DNA of 64,000 nucleotides. Origin: DASQHW01 sp038209365 (GTDB taxonomy: Bacteria > Actinomycetota > Acidimicrobiia > IMCC26256 > PALSA-610). The notes beneath the pieces are model-generated. The model was not told the DNA's origin. It saw nothing but the letters and a program-made list of their open reading frames with translations, and searched no databases. Of this stretch, positions 32,674-42,530 are shown piece after piece. Made by a program: the position numbers and the translations under genes. Where the stretch lies: NCBI GenBank assembly GCA_038209365.1, contig JBBQXS010000010.1:1-64000 (forward strand), written 5' to 3'. The stretch's first letter is position 1. Each line of letters starts with the position of its first letter.

Positions 32674-34517
32674 GGCGTGGCTCCGCCGCTCGCGGTGCCG
32701 GTGCTCGCGGCGCCCGCGCCGAGGAACGACTCCACGACACGCGGGTCGGCCGTCACGTCGAGGGGCTTGCCTTCGGCGATGAGGACACCCGACTCGAGGC
32801 AGTACGCGTAGTCGCACACGCGCGCGACGAGCGGCACATGATGCTCGACGATCACGAGCGTCAGGTCGAGCTCGTCCCGGATGACGAGGAAGCGGTCGCC
32901 GAGCGCATGCGACTCCTCGGGACCGAGCCCGGCGGTTGCCTCGTCGAGCAGCAGCAGGTCGGGCCCGGCCGCGACCGCGGCCGCGATCTCGACGATGCGC
33001 ATCGTGCCGTACGGCAGCGAGCCCACGCGCTCGCGCGCGAGATGATCGAGCCCGAAGACCTCCAAGGCGATCCCGCCGCGCCGCCGCAGCTCGCGTTCGG
33101 TGCGCACCGAGCCACCGAGACCGACGATGCCGACCGCGGCGGCGTAGCGCGCCAGCCACGTCTGGGAGAGCAGCAAGTTCTCCTGCACGCTCTCGGCCCG
33201 CACCAGCCCGAGGTCTTGGAACGTTCGCGCCGTGCCGAGTGCGCTGCGGATCGATGCGGGTCGGCGGACCAGCTCGACGCCGCGGAAGCGAATCGAGCCG
33301 GTGACGGGCGCGAGCCCCGATACGGCGTTGAAGAACGTCGACTTGCCCGCGCCGTTCGCACCGATGAGGCCGACGATCTCACCGCGGCGCACCTCGAGCG
33401 AGACGCCGTCGAGCGCGCTCACGCCGCCGTACTCGACGCGCACGTCGTCCGCTTCGAGCAGCGCGGGCACCGGCATGCGCAGCGAGAGCGGGCGGTCGAC
33501 GTGCGGAAGGAGCGCGGCACCGGGGGCGCGCGCGTCCACGACGCGCGGCCGCGGTTCCGGTCGCTCGCGCCGGCCGCCGCCGACCATGCGGTCGAGGAGC
33601 CGTCCGGCGGCGCGGTACAGGCCGCCGATCCCTTCCGGCGAAACGACGACCGCGACCACGAGCAGCGCCGCGGAGCCGATGGGCACGATCCGGTCGGCTT
33701 TCAAGTCGGTGAACGGAATCGTCGACATGAACTGCGGGACGCCCTTCACAAGCACGGCCGCGGTCACGATCCCGGCCGCAGAACCGGTGCCGCCGACGAC
33801 GAGGATCGCGACCAGCTGCAGTGACTCGAGCAGCAGGAACGGGTCCTTCGCGCTGATCGACCCGGCCTTGAGCGCGAAGAGGCTGCCGCCCAAGCCGACG
33901 ATCGCGCCCGAGATCGCGTACGCGAGCAGCTTGCTCGGGCCCGGCTCGACCCCGAAGACGCGCGCGCGGTCCTCGATGTCGCGCACCGCGAGAAACGTTC
34001 GGCCCGCCTTGGTCACCGCGACTCGATGGCGGACGACGAGCACGAGGGCGAGGAGCGTCAACGCGAAGACATACAAGCGAACGTCGGTGCGCAGGAAGGA
34101 CGGGCGGCTCCAGGTTCGGCCCGCCGCGGTGACGTCGGCGCGCGTGAACAAGAAGACGTCGGCGAACCCCTGGAACGCGAGCGTGGTGATCGCGACCTGG
34201 AGGCCGCGGATGCGGAGCGACGGCAACCCGGCGATCGTCGCGGCCGCCGCGGTCGTCGCGACGGCGACGAGGATCGCCACCGGCCACGGCGCGCCGCGAC
34301 TGCCGACGTTGATGGCCGTGAACGCGCCGATGCCGAGGAAGGCCGCGTGCGCGAGCGAGAGCTCGCCGGTGCGCGCGACGAGGACGTCGAGCCCGAGCGC
34401 GGCGATCGCGGTCACGATCACGCCGACGAGGATCGACAGCTTGACGTCGCCGAGGAGCAACGACCCGCCGATCGCCGCGAGCACGACGATCATCGTTGCG
34501 ACGCGTGATGGCTGCAT
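32670..34517 (-). CDS. LivM permease fused to LivG ATPase
   Basis: 615 aa. The first ~300 residues are a LivM-type permease: about 8-9 transmembrane helices, GTGELSLAHAAFLGIGAF and the cytoplasmic loop AVRDIEDRARVFGVEPGPSKLLAY. After a Pro/Arg linker comes a LivG-type ATPase with Walker A GANGAGKST, SVQENLL, a degenerate signature VGSLPYGTMRIVEIA and LLLLDEATAGLGPEESH. The fusion tethers one half of the transporter. Next to LivH (1 bp gap) and LivF (overlap). Confidence 0.92.
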   Translation of the reverse strand: MQPSRVATMIVVLAAIGGSLLLGDVKLSILVGVIVTAIAALGLDVLVARTGELSLAHAAFLGIGAFTAINVGSRGAPWPVAILVAVATTAAAATIAGLPSLRIRGLQVAITTLAFQGFADVFLFTRADVTAAGRTWSRPSFLRTDVRLYVFALTLLALVLVVRHRVAVTKAGRTFLAVRDIEDRARVFGVEPGPSKLLAYAISGAIVGLGGSLFALKAGSISAKDPFLLLESLQLVAILVVGGTGSAAGIVTAAVLVKGVPQFMSTIPFTDLKADRIVPIGSAALLVVAVVVSPEGIGGLYRAAGRLLDRMVGGGRRERPEPRPRVVDARAPGAALLPHVDRPLSLRMPVPALLEADDVRVEYGGVSALDGVSLEVRRGEIVGLIGANGAGKSTFFNAVSGLAPVTGSIRFRGVELVRRPASIRSALGTARTFQDLGLVRAESVQENLLLSQTWLARYAAAVGIVGLGGSVRTERELRRRGGIALEVFGLDHLARERVGSLPYGTMRIVEIAAAVAAGPDLLLLDEATAGLGPEESHALGDRFLVIRDELDLTLVIVEHHVPLVARVCDYAYCLESGVLIAEGKPLDVTADPRVVESFLGAGAASTGTASGGATP

Positions 34518-34518
34518 G

Positions 34519-35403
34519 TCAGGTCGCGCCCTCCGTGCCGAGCAGGCCCTGCGGTCGCACGACGAGGGTGGCGATGACGAGCAGGAGGACCGAGAGCTCC
34601 GCCGTGCCCGAGGTCGTGAACTGGCCGCCTACGACCGCTTCGAGCACACCGACGAGCAGACTTCCGAGAATCGCGCCCCAGATGGAGTCGAGGCCACCGA
34701 TCACCGCGCCCGCAAGGGCCCGCAGCGAGAACTTCGTCATCGCGAAGGGCGTGAGCCCGCCGAACGCGGGCCCGAGCAGCGCGGCGGCGAGGCCGGCGAG
34801 CGCGCCGGCCGCCACCCATGCGAAGCGATAGACGCGGTTCACCCGGACGCCCATGAGCTGCGCGACGGTGCTGTCGCCCGTGGTCGCGCGCACGGCGAGC
34901 CCGAAGCGCGTGCGCGAGAAGAACAGGTAGACCGCGAGCGCGACGATCGCCGCCGCAGCTAGCGCGACGATGCGCGGCGCGATGAGCGTGGCGCCGAGCA
35001 CGGTGACCTTCCACTCGCCGACCGGCGACGGCGCGAACTGCGTCGCGGTGCCGAACATCTCCTTTTCCAGGAGCGCGAGGAACAGCGCGATGCCGAGCGT
35101 GGCGATGAGCGCGTCGAGCGGCGGCCGGTCGACCAGCGGGCGGATCACGATCCGTTCGATCAGCCCACCGAGCAGTGCGCCGACGACGACCGCGATCAAC
35201 AGCGTGGCGAAGCGCGCCGGATGCCAACCCAGCCCCGGGATTCCCCGCGCCGCCCAGCGCAAGCCGATGAAGAACCCGAACGCGCCGATCTCACCTTGGG
35301 CGATCGAGAGGACGCGCGTGCACTTGAAGATCAACACGACGCCGACGGCGACGAGCGCGTATGCCGCGCCCGCCGACAGGCCCGTGATGATCCGGGCCAG
35401 CAC
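34519..35403 (-). CDS. livH: branched-chain amino acid-type ABC transporter permease
   Basis: 294-aa inner-membrane permease of the LivH group with ~8 helices. Seen: opening GLSAGAAYALVAVGVVLIF, SIAQGEIGAFGFF, the EAA-like loop AVRATTGDSTVAQLMGVRV and GGLDSIWGAILGSLLVGVLE. Forms the heterodimeric channel with the LivM part of the fusion protein. It starts 3 bp after the binding-protein gene, so the five cistrons form one operon. Confidence 0.92.
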   Translation of the reverse strand: MLARIITGLSAGAAYALVAVGVVLIFKCTRVLSIAQGEIGAFGFFIGLRWAARGIPGLGWHPARFATLLIAVVVGALLGGLIERIVIRPLVDRPPLDALIATLGIALFLALLEKEMFGTATQFAPSPVGEWKVTVLGATLIAPRIVALAAAAIVALAVYLFFSRTRFGLAVRATTGDSTVAQLMGVRVNRVYRFAWVAAGALAGLAAALLGPAFGGLTPFAMTKFSLRALAGAVIGGLDSIWGAILGSLLVGVLEAVVGGQFTTSGTAELSVLLLVIATLVVRPQGLLGTEGAT

Positions 35404-35406
35404 GTC

Positions 35407-36660
35407 TCAGAACCCCCCGGTGAAGTCGTGCTCGAGCACCCAGTGTCCACCGTCTTCCTTCAGGACCGCGACGACGTTCGCGCCTTCGCGCACGCCGTCG
35501 TCGAACGCGATCGGCGCCCAGACGTCGGGCCGGAAGTGCATGTGCTGCATCGCGTCCCGGAACGAGTTCTGACCGAGGGTCGGCTTGGCGTCCTGCAGCC
35601 CCTTCGCCACGATCTGCCCCACGCCCCAGCCGACGAGGCCGAGATCGTCGGGCGTCGCGCCGGGGTTCTGCTTCACGTAGGCCGTCTTGTACGTGTCGGT
35701 GCGCGGATCGGCGAGCGGGAGCCACGGGCTGAACGCGTGCGCGCCCTTCAACGACTTCGGACCGACCGCGAACGTGAGGTCGAACGCCCAGGAGATCGAG
35801 TTGGCGAACCACGTGGGATGGAAGCCGGTCGAATCGGCCTGGTTCGCGAGCGCGGCCGCGGTCGTCGGCGCCATGTAGAGCCACACCGCAGTCGCGCCGG
35901 AGTTCGAGAGCGCGAGCGCCTCGTTCGAGAAGTCGTTCTGCTGGCCCTCCACCGTCTTGGAGTACGCGAGGTCGGCGTTCAGGGCCTTGACCTCCTTGCT
36001 GAATTCGTTGCGGCCGGGATCGAGGGTGGGTGTGTTCTCGGACACGATGGCGACCTTCTTGGCGCCCAGCACCTTGACGAAGTAGTCCGCGACGAGCTTG
36101 CCCTGCACCGCGTGGTCGATCGTGACCCCGAACGTCCAGACCTGATCCGCCGAGAGGTTCGCCGGTGTTTGGATCTCGATGTTCGGGACCTTGCGGGAGT
36201 CGAGGTATTCGCCGATCGCCTGTTGGTTCTCGAGGCGGTCGAGCACGACAACGGCAAAGACGTGATCCTCTTCGATGAGCTTCTTGGCTTTGTCCTTGCC
36301 GACCTCGGCCTGCGACTGCGTGTCCTCGATGACCACCTTCACCTTGCGGCCGGCGATGCCGTTGCGGGCGTTGAGGTAGCTCCAGTAGGCGTTGACGCCC
36401 TTGTCGAACTGCACGGGGATCGGCGCGGCACCCGTGATCGGCAACAGGTACCCGATCTTGATCTCCTTGTCGGTGATGCCCGGCGTCGGACCGGGCCCGG
36501 TCTCACCGCTTCCGACGGTTGTGGGGGGCGCCGTCACCGCGGGACCGGCCACCGGTGCGCCCGCCGGCGCGCCGGACTCCTCGTGCCCCTTGAACCGGGC
36601 GCCGCACGCACTTGTGAGGAACGCCAAGCACACGACGACGGCGACCATGCGGCGGTGCAT
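35407..36660 (-). CDS. ABC transporter substrate-binding lipoprotein (LivK/J-like)
   Basis: 417-aa periplasmic-binding-protein type I. Signal peptide with lipobox LTSAC, Pro/Gly-rich linker, then EIKIGYLLPITGAAPIP, IEDTQSQAEVGKDKAKKLIE, VAIVSENTPTLDPGRNEFSK and a full two-lobe domain. Captures the substrate for the downstream permease and ATPase. First gene of the operon; its promoter lies in the 36661-36773 interval shared with the divergent hydrolase. Confidence 0.92.
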   Translation of the reverse strand: MHRRMVAVVVCLAFLTSACGARFKGHEESGAPAGAPVAGPAVTAPPTTVGSGETGPGPTPGITDKEIKIGYLLPITGAAPIPVQFDKGVNAYWSYLNARNGIAGRKVKVVIEDTQSQAEVGKDKAKKLIEEDHVFAVVVLDRLENQQAIGEYLDSRKVPNIEIQTPANLSADQVWTFGVTIDHAVQGKLVADYFVKVLGAKKVAIVSENTPTLDPGRNEFSKEVKALNADLAYSKTVEGQQNDFSNEALALSNSGATAVWLYMAPTTAAALANQADSTGFHPTWFANSISWAFDLTFAVGPKSLKGAHAFSPWLPLADPRTDTYKTAYVKQNPGATPDDLGLVGWGVGQIVAKGLQDAKPTLGQNSFRDAMQHMHFRPDVWAPIAFDDGVREGANVVAVLKEDGGHWVLEHDFTGGF

Positions 36661-36773
36661 GCGGTGCCTCCCGGAGCGAGTTGCGAAACGCTACATCTGA
36701 GCGCGGCTCGCACGCCCCGTTGTCTCGCCCGGGCGTTTGCACCGGGCGGGAGGCCGGGCAAGCATCACCCGGC

Positions 36774-37526
36774 GTGACGACGGACCGCTTCGCATCGTTC
36801 GACGGGCTCGAGATCGCGTTCGCGGTCATGGGCGCCGGACCGGACACGCTCCTCATGCACGGCTTCGCGTCCGACGCGAACGCCAACTGGGTCGCGCCCG
36901 GCATCGCCGACGCATTGGTGGCCGCGGGCCGTCGGGTGATCCTGTACGACGCCCGCGGCCACGGCGCGTCGGGCAAGCCCCATGACGCGGCCGCGTACGA
37001 GAACGAGGCGATGGTCCACGACGCCGCGGCCCTGCTCGATCACCTCGGGGTCACCACCGTCGACGTCGTCGGTTACTCGATGGGCGCGATCATCGCGACC
37101 CGCTTCGTGCCGACCGAGCCGCGGGTCCGGTCACTCGTGCTCGGCGGCATCGGTGGCCGCCTCGTGTCGGGCCGGTCGTTGGATCGGGCGGCGATCGCCG
37201 CGGCCCTCTCCGCGTCGCCGGGCACGGAGATCCGCGACCCGTCGGCGCGCGCCTTTCGCCGGTTCGCGGAAAGGAGCGGCAACGACCTGGACGCGCTCTC
37301 CGCGATCCAGCGCGTGCCCCGCCACGCGATCGCGGGACCGCTGGAGGAGATACGCGTGCCGACGCTCGTCCTCGTCGGTGCGAACGACACGCTCGCCGGA
37401 CCACCGGACGAGCTTGCCGCGCGCATCCCGAACGCGGTTGCGCGCACCGTTCCCGGCGATCACCTCACCGTGGTCGTCAAGCCCGAGTTCACCGCCGCGA
37501 TCATCGAGTTCCTCGCCCGCGTATGA
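36774..37526 (+). CDS. alpha/beta hydrolase
   Basis: 250 aa from GTG 36774. Seen: HGFASDANANW oxyanion region, RGHGASGKP, nucleophile elbow VVGYSMGA, acid in VGANDTLAGPP and His in VPGDHLTVV. Complete triad, minimal lid. Divergent from the ABC importer. Substrate unknown. Confidence 0.88.
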   Translation: MTTDRFASFDGLEIAFAVMGAGPDTLLMHGFASDANANWVAPGIADALVAAGRRVILYDARGHGASGKPHDAAAYENEAMVHDAAALLDHLGVTTVDVVGYSMGAIIATRFVPTEPRVRSLVLGGIGGRLVSGRSLDRAAIAAALSASPGTEIRDPSARAFRRFAERSGNDLDALSAIQRVPRHAIAGPLEEIRVPTLVLVGANDTLAGPPDELAARIPNAVARTVPGDHLTVVVKPEFTAAIIEFLARV

Positions 37527-37535
37527 GGCGGGGCG

Positions 37536-37584
37536 GCGGGGGCGTGTGTGAGGTGCGATAATCGCACCTCACACACGCCCCCGC
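37536..37584. terminator. long perfect palindrome between convergent genes
   Basis: 24-bp perfect inverted arms (37536-37559 and 37561-37584) around a single A, GC-rich at the base, between the convergent ends of the hydrolase and the MmcQ-like gene. No T-run follows on either side. A bidirectional hairpin terminator is the simplest reading; a palindrome this perfect with a 1-nt loop could also be a cruciform or protein-binding site. Confidence 0.65.
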
Positions 37585-37599
37585 ACCCAACCCCCCGGC

Positions 37600-37965
37600 T
37601 CACGCGTCGAGTTGGGCGGCGAGCTTGGCGGGGGCGACGCACCGATACGAGTCGCCGAGGATCTCCTTGATCTCTTGCCAGTCGACCTTGCGATCGAGCC
37701 GCACACCGATCCAACCGCGGTGCCCGACATAGGGCGGGACGTAGAAACGGTCGGGTTCCTCGTCGACGAGCTGCTGCTGCACGCCGGGCGGCGCCGCGCA
37801 GATCAAGCCCAGAATTGCGTCGCCGTGATGGTCGTCCCAGACGGTTGCCAATGTCTTCTTGTCGCGGATGAACCAAGTCGGCGCGCCGTGACTCAAACGC
37901 TCGCTGACCTCGGGAAACGCGAGGCACAGGCGCCGCACTTCGGCCACCGGATCCCGCTTGGGCAT
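37600..37965 (-). CDS. MmcQ/YjbR family protein
   Basis: 121 aa (MPKRDPVAEVRRLCLAFPEV). Typical motifs: ERLSHGAPTWFIRDKKTLATV, RFYVPPYVGHRGWIGVRLD and a C-terminal DSYRCVAPAKLAAQL. Structures of this family show a double-wing DNA-binding-like fold, but biological roles are unproven. Complete; convergent with the upstream hydrolase across the long palindrome. Confidence 0.88.
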   Translation of the reverse strand: MPKRDPVAEVRRLCLAFPEVSERLSHGAPTWFIRDKKTLATVWDDHHGDAILGLICAAPPGVQQQLVDEEPDRFYVPPYVGHRGWIGVRLDRKVDWQEIKEILGDSYRCVAPAKLAAQLDA

Positions 37966-38091
37966 GACCTGATTCTGCCCGGTGTCACGGGCCGTCGGGA
38001 AACCGTCGGTTCTTGCACAGCGTCGGTGCCGGGCTCGATCGGCGGCATCGTCATCGGAGTACGCTCGCCGCGCGACGAGAGGGGAGCCCCG

Positions 38092-38547
38092 GTGTTCGAC
38101 GTCATCGTGGTCGGTACGGACGGATCGGAGACGGCTTCGGTCGCGCTCAGAAGAGCCATCGAGCTGGCCGGACACGAGGGCGCGACGCTGCACGTCGTGC
38201 ACGCGCACCGGCTGGTCTCGGCGGCGCAGATCGGGCAAGCCGCGAGCATCGGGGCGCCGACCTTCGACATCGCGCAGATCAACCGCGGCATCGAAGACGA
38301 GAGCAAGCAGGTGTGTGAGCGTGCCGCCGCGCAAGCCAAGGCCGCAGGCGTGAAGGTCGAGACCCACCAGGTGCCGGGTGACGCGTCGGACGCGCTGCTC
38401 GACGTCGCCGGAGCGGTGGGCGCCGACCTGCTGGTCGTCGGGAACCGCGGGATGAGCGGCGTGCGCCGGTTCGTGCTCGGCAGCGTGCCGAACAAGGTGT
38501 CGCACCACTCGCCGTGCAGCTTGCTGATCGTCGACACCCGGGCCTGA
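38092..38547 (+). CDS. universal stress protein (UspA family)
   Basis: 151 aa, GTG start. Rossmann-like Usp fold: VIVVGTDGSETASVALRRAI and the ATP-binding VVGNRGMSGVRRFVLGSV followed by SPCSLLIV. The ATP-binding G-x2-G-x9-G-S pattern is present. It lies 50 bp upstream of the formate dehydrogenase operon, a pairing consistent with energy or redox stress. Confidence 0.92.
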   Translation: MFDVIVVGTDGSETASVALRRAIELAGHEGATLHVVHAHRLVSAAQIGQAASIGAPTFDIAQINRGIEDESKQVCERAAAQAKAAGVKVETHQVPGDASDALLDVAGAVGADLLVVGNRGMSGVRRFVLGSVPNKVSHHSPCSLLIVDTRA

Positions 38548-38597
38548 TGGCGCGACGTTTCACCGCCGCGCGCCGGGGGTAGCCGCCGCGCGTGTCG

Positions 38598-41500
38598 ATG
38601 CGACTCGGCGATCTCCTCGGTCGGTGGCCGGTGCTCCGCCAGCTGCGGGCACGGGACGGGCGCGGACATGGCGCCACGGTCGCGTCGCCGCAGACGCAGC
38701 AGTTGCACCCGCGGACCGAGGATGCGGACCGCGTCGTGCAGTCGATCTGCCCGTACTGCGCGGTCGGGTGCGGCCAGCTCGTCTCCGTGAAGAACGGGCG
38801 CGTCACCGGCATCGAAGGCGATCCCGACAGCCCGATCTCCCGCGGCCGGCTGTGCCCGAAGGGAGCCGCGAGCCGCGCACTGGTGAGCAGCCCCGGTCGC
38901 CTCACCACCGTGAAGTACCGGCGACCGCACGGCACCGCATGGGAGGAGCTCCCGCTCGAGCGGGCGATGGACATGATCGCCGATCGCATCGTCGAGACGC
39001 GGGCCCGCACGTGGCAGGACCTCGATGACGACGGCGTGCCGGTGCGCCGCACGCTCGGGTTCGCGCACCTGGGCGGCGCGACGCTCGACATCGAGGAGAA
39101 CTATCTCCTGAAGAAGCTCTACACCGCGCTCGGCGCCTTGCAGATCGAGAACCAGGCGCGCATATGACACTCGTCCACTGTCCCCAGTTTGGGGACGTCT
39201 TTTGGCCGGGGCGGCGCGACGACCTTCCAGCAGGACCTGCAGTTCTCCGACTGCATCGTGATCATGGGCTCGAACATGGCCGAGTGCCATCCCGTCGGGT
39301 TCCAGTGGGTGATGGAGGCGAAGGAGCGCGGCGCGACGGTCATCCACGTCGACCCGCGGTTCACGCGCACGAGCGCGGTCGCCGACGTGTTCGTGCCGCT
39401 GCGTGCCGGCAGTGACATCGCGTTCCTCGGCGGGATCGTGAACTACATCATCGCCAACGGGCGCGAGTTCCGCGAGTACGTCGGCCGCTACACGAACGCG
39501 GGCACCATCATCGAGGACGAGTTCCGCGACACCGAGGACCTCGACGGGCTCTTCTCGGGCTGGGACCCGGAGCAGCGCGCGTACGACAACACGAGCTGGC
39601 AGTACAAGGACATGCCGACGGCCGCGTCGGCCGGCAGCCGCGAGGTCGCGGGAGCACACGGCCAGGCGGCCGGCAGCCACGGCGCGACCCACGCCGGCCG
39701 TCCGCCGCATTCGGACCCCACGCTCGAGCACCCGCAGTGCGTCTTCCAGATCCTGAAGCGGCACTTCGCGCGCTACACGCCCGAGGTGGTCGAAGACGCG
39801 TGCGGCGTGCCCCGCGACCTCTTCGTGCGCGTCGCCGAGGCGTTGTGCGCGAACTCCGGGCCGGAGCGCACGAGCGCGTTCTGCTACGCGGTCGGCTGGA
39901 CCCAGCACACGGTCGGCGTGCAGTACATCCGCACCGCGGCGATCATCCAGCTCCTGCTCGGCAACATCGGCCGGCCCGGCGGCGGCATCATGGCATTGCG
40001 CGGCCACGCGTCGATCCAAGGATCCACCGACGTCCCGACGTTGTACGACATCCTGCCCGGCTACATCCCGCAGCCCCACGCCCGCGAGCACCAGACCCTC
40101 GACCGGTTCGTGGAAGAGGACGCGGCGCCGACCGGCTACTGGGGCAACATGAAGGCCTACACCGTCAGCCTGTTGAAGGCGTGGTGGGGTGACGCCGCGA
40201 CGGAGCAGAACGACTTCCGCTTCGACTACCTCCCGCGCATCACCGGTGACCATTCGACATACCAGTCGGTGCTCGGCATGCTCGACGGCTGGGTGCATGG
40301 CTTCTTGTTGCTCGGCGAGAACCCGGCCGTCGGGTCCGCGCATTCGAAGTTGCACCGGCGCGCGCTGGCCAAGCTCGACTGGCTCGTGGTGCGCGACCTC
40401 TACGAGGTCGAGTCCGCGTCGTTCTGGTATGACGCCCCCGAGATCGAGAGCGGCGAGCTCCGCACCGCGGATATCGCCACCGAAGTGTTCCTGCTGCCCG
40501 CCGCCGCGCACACCGAGAAGCCCGGCACGTTCACGAACACGCAGCGGCTGTTGCAGTGGCGTCACCAAGCGGTCGAGCCGTCCGGTGATCGTCGCTCGGA
40601 TCTCTGGTTCGCATACCACCTCGGCCGCATCATCCGCGAGAAGCTGCACGCATCGACGTTGGAACGCGATCGACCGCTGCTGGACCTGACGTGGAACTAC
40701 CCCGTCGCCGGTGAGACCGAAGATCCGTCGGCGGAGGCGGTGCTGCGCGAGATCAACGGTTGGGACGACCGCGATCAACCACTGTCGTCGTACACGCAGC
40801 TGAAGGACGACGGCAGCACCGCGTGCGGCTGCTGGATCTACTGCGGGTGTTACGCCGGCGGCGTCAACCAGGTCGCACGCCGCAAGCCGGCCCGCGAGCA
40901 GTCGTGGGTGGCGCCCGAGTGGGGATGGGCGTGGCCCGCCAACCGGCGGCTGCTCTACAACCGGGCGTCGGCCTCGCCGTCGGGTGAGCCGTGGTCGGCG
41001 CGCAAGCAGTACGTGTGGTGGGACGCGGCCCGGCGCGAGTGGACCGGTGCCGACGTGCCTGACTTCGACCTCCACAAGCCGCCCGACTACGAGCCCGATC
41101 CCGGGGCCCGGGCCGGCGACGCGACCGCGGGGGACGAGCCGTTCATCATGCAGGCCGACGGCGTCGGCTGGTTGTTCGCGCCGGCCGGCCTGGTCGACGG
41201 CCCGCTGCCCGCGCACTACGAGCCGCACGAGTCGCCGGTGACGAACCCGCTGTACTCGCAGCAGGCGAACCCGGCGCGTGACCTGTTCTTCCGCCGGGAG
41301 AACCCGTACAACGACGGCGACGCGTACCCGTTCGTCGCGACGACGTATCGCGTCACGGAGCATCACACGGCGGGTGCGATGAGCCGCACGCTCGCCCACC
41401 TGGCCGAGCTCCAGCCCGCGATGTTCTGCGAGGTCAGCCCCGAGCTCGCACGGCAGCGCGGTCTCCAACACGGGGGATGGGCGACGATCTCGACCGCGCG

Positions 41501-41741
41501 CACGGCGATCGAAGCGCGGGTGCTCGTCACCGACCGCGTGCGGCCGCTGCGCGTCCAGGGTCACACCGTGCACCAGGTCGGGCTGCCGTATCACTGGGGG
41601 ACGCGCGGTCTCACGACCGGCGACGCCGCCAACGACCTGTTCCCGCTCGCGTTGGATCCGAACGTGCACATCCAAGAGGTGAAGGCTGCGACCTGCGACA
41701 TCCGCCCGGGTCGCCGCCCCCGTGGAGGTCGCGATGGCTGA
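38598..41741 (+). CDS. fdhA: selenocysteine-containing formate dehydrogenase catalytic subunit (UGA at 39165-39167)
   Basis: 1047 codons plus stop if the in-frame UGA at codon 190 is read as selenocysteine. N-terminal [4Fe-4S] site CPYCAVGC...LCPKG (C51, C54, C58, C86) precedes it. IENQARI-Sec-HSSTVPSLGTSFGRGG matches the active-site context of Sec/Cys formate dehydrogenases (Sec or Cys followed by H, then GRG). The rest is a full molybdo-bis-MGD enzyme (NIGRPGGG, GENPAVGS, LPLALDPNVH). Reaction: formate to CO2 plus two electrons. No Tat signal seen, so cytoplasmic. ATG 38598 is chosen; GTG 38592 is possible. The downstream ferredoxin subunit overlaps by 8 nt. Confidence 0.9.
39165..39196 (+). 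promoter_or_regulatory. UGA selenocysteine codon with candidate SECIS hairpin
   Basis: The UGA at 39165-39167 is followed after 12 nt by a 7-bp stem, GTCCCCA (39180-39186) with TGGGGAC (39190-39196), and a GTT loop. Bacterial SECIS elements sit just 3' of the UGA and show a GU in the apical loop recognised by SelB; this hairpin matches that geometry. The SelB-contacting bulged U is not obvious, so the element is likely but not proven. Confidence 0.75.
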
Positions 41742-42528
41742 GTCGGGGACCGAGCGGCGCGTCGGGTTCTTCACCGACACGACGTTGTGCATTGGGTGCA
41801 AGGCGTGCGAGGTCGCGTGCAAGGAGTGGAACGACGTGCCCGCGGACGGGTTCGATTTCCTCGGCATGTCGTACGACAACACGGGCGAGCTGAGCGCGGA
41901 CTCGTGGCGGCACGTCGCGTTCATCGAGCAGGTCGTGCCCGACGCGTCGGCGTCGGAGCCCGGCCTGCGCTGGCTGATGTCGTCCGACGTGTGCAAGCAC
42001 TGCACGCATGCCGCGTGTCTCGACGTGTGCCCGACCGGCGCGATCTTCCGCACCGAATTCGACACCGTCGTCGTGCAGGCCGACGTGTGCAACGGCTGCG
42101 GATACTGCGTCTCGGCGTGCCCGTTCGGGGTCATCGGCCAGCGCGAGGGCGACGGCCGCGCCTGGAAGTGCACGATGTGTTACGACCGGTTGCACGGGGG
42201 GCTGGAGCCCGCGTGCGCGAAGGCGTGCCCGACCGCGTCGATCCAGTTCGGTCCGCTCGACGAGCTCCGGATCCGGGCGCGCGACCGCGTCGAGGAGCTG
42301 CACGAGCGGGGCGTGTCGTCGGCGCGGCTCTATCTCGACGGCGACAACGACGGCATCGGCGGCGCGGGCGCGTTCTTCCTGCTGCTCGACGAGCCTGAGG
42401 TGTACGGCCTCCCGCCCGATCCGGTCGTGCCGACGCGCGATCTTGCGTCGGCGTGGCGCGCGGCCGCGGCGTCCGGTGTCGCGCTCGTCGCCGGTGTCGC
42501 CCTCGCGTTCGCGCGGGACCGCCGGTAA
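41734..42528 (+). CDS. fdhB: formate dehydrogenase iron-sulfur subunit
   Basis: 264-aa ferredoxin-type electron transfer subunit with four [4Fe-4S] cluster motifs: CIGCKACEVACK, CKHCTHAACLDVCP, CNGCGYCVSACP and CTMCYDR...CAKACP. A hydrophobic helix lies near the C-terminus (about 240-257), as in FdnH-type anchors. ATG 41734 follows GGAGG by 5 nt and overlaps the fdhA stop. Passes electrons from FdhA to the NrfD-like membrane subunit. Confidence 0.93.
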   Translation: MAESGTERRVGFFTDTTLCIGCKACEVACKEWNDVPADGFDFLGMSYDNTGELSADSWRHVAFIEQVVPDASASEPGLRWLMSSDVCKHCTHAACLDVCPTGAIFRTEFDTVVVQADVCNGCGYCVSACPFGVIGQREGDGRAWKCTMCYDRLHGGLEPACAKACPTASIQFGPLDELRIRARDRVEELHERGVSSARLYLDGDNDGIGGAGAFFLLLDEPEVYGLPPDPVVPTRDLASAWRAAAASGVALVAGVALAFARDRR

Positions 42529-42530
42529 CG

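Noticed and set aside
39165..39167. The fdhA UGA as a nonsense mutation making a pseudogene
   Set aside because: Position, flanking active-site residues and downstream hairpin all match a selenocysteine site, and both halves are otherwise intact.
37893..42173. A 1426-codon open frame on the minus strand antisense to fdhA
   Set aside because: High-GC DNA produces long antisense frames; its translation is Arg/Val-rich without domains, while the plus strand encodes a clear formate dehydrogenase.
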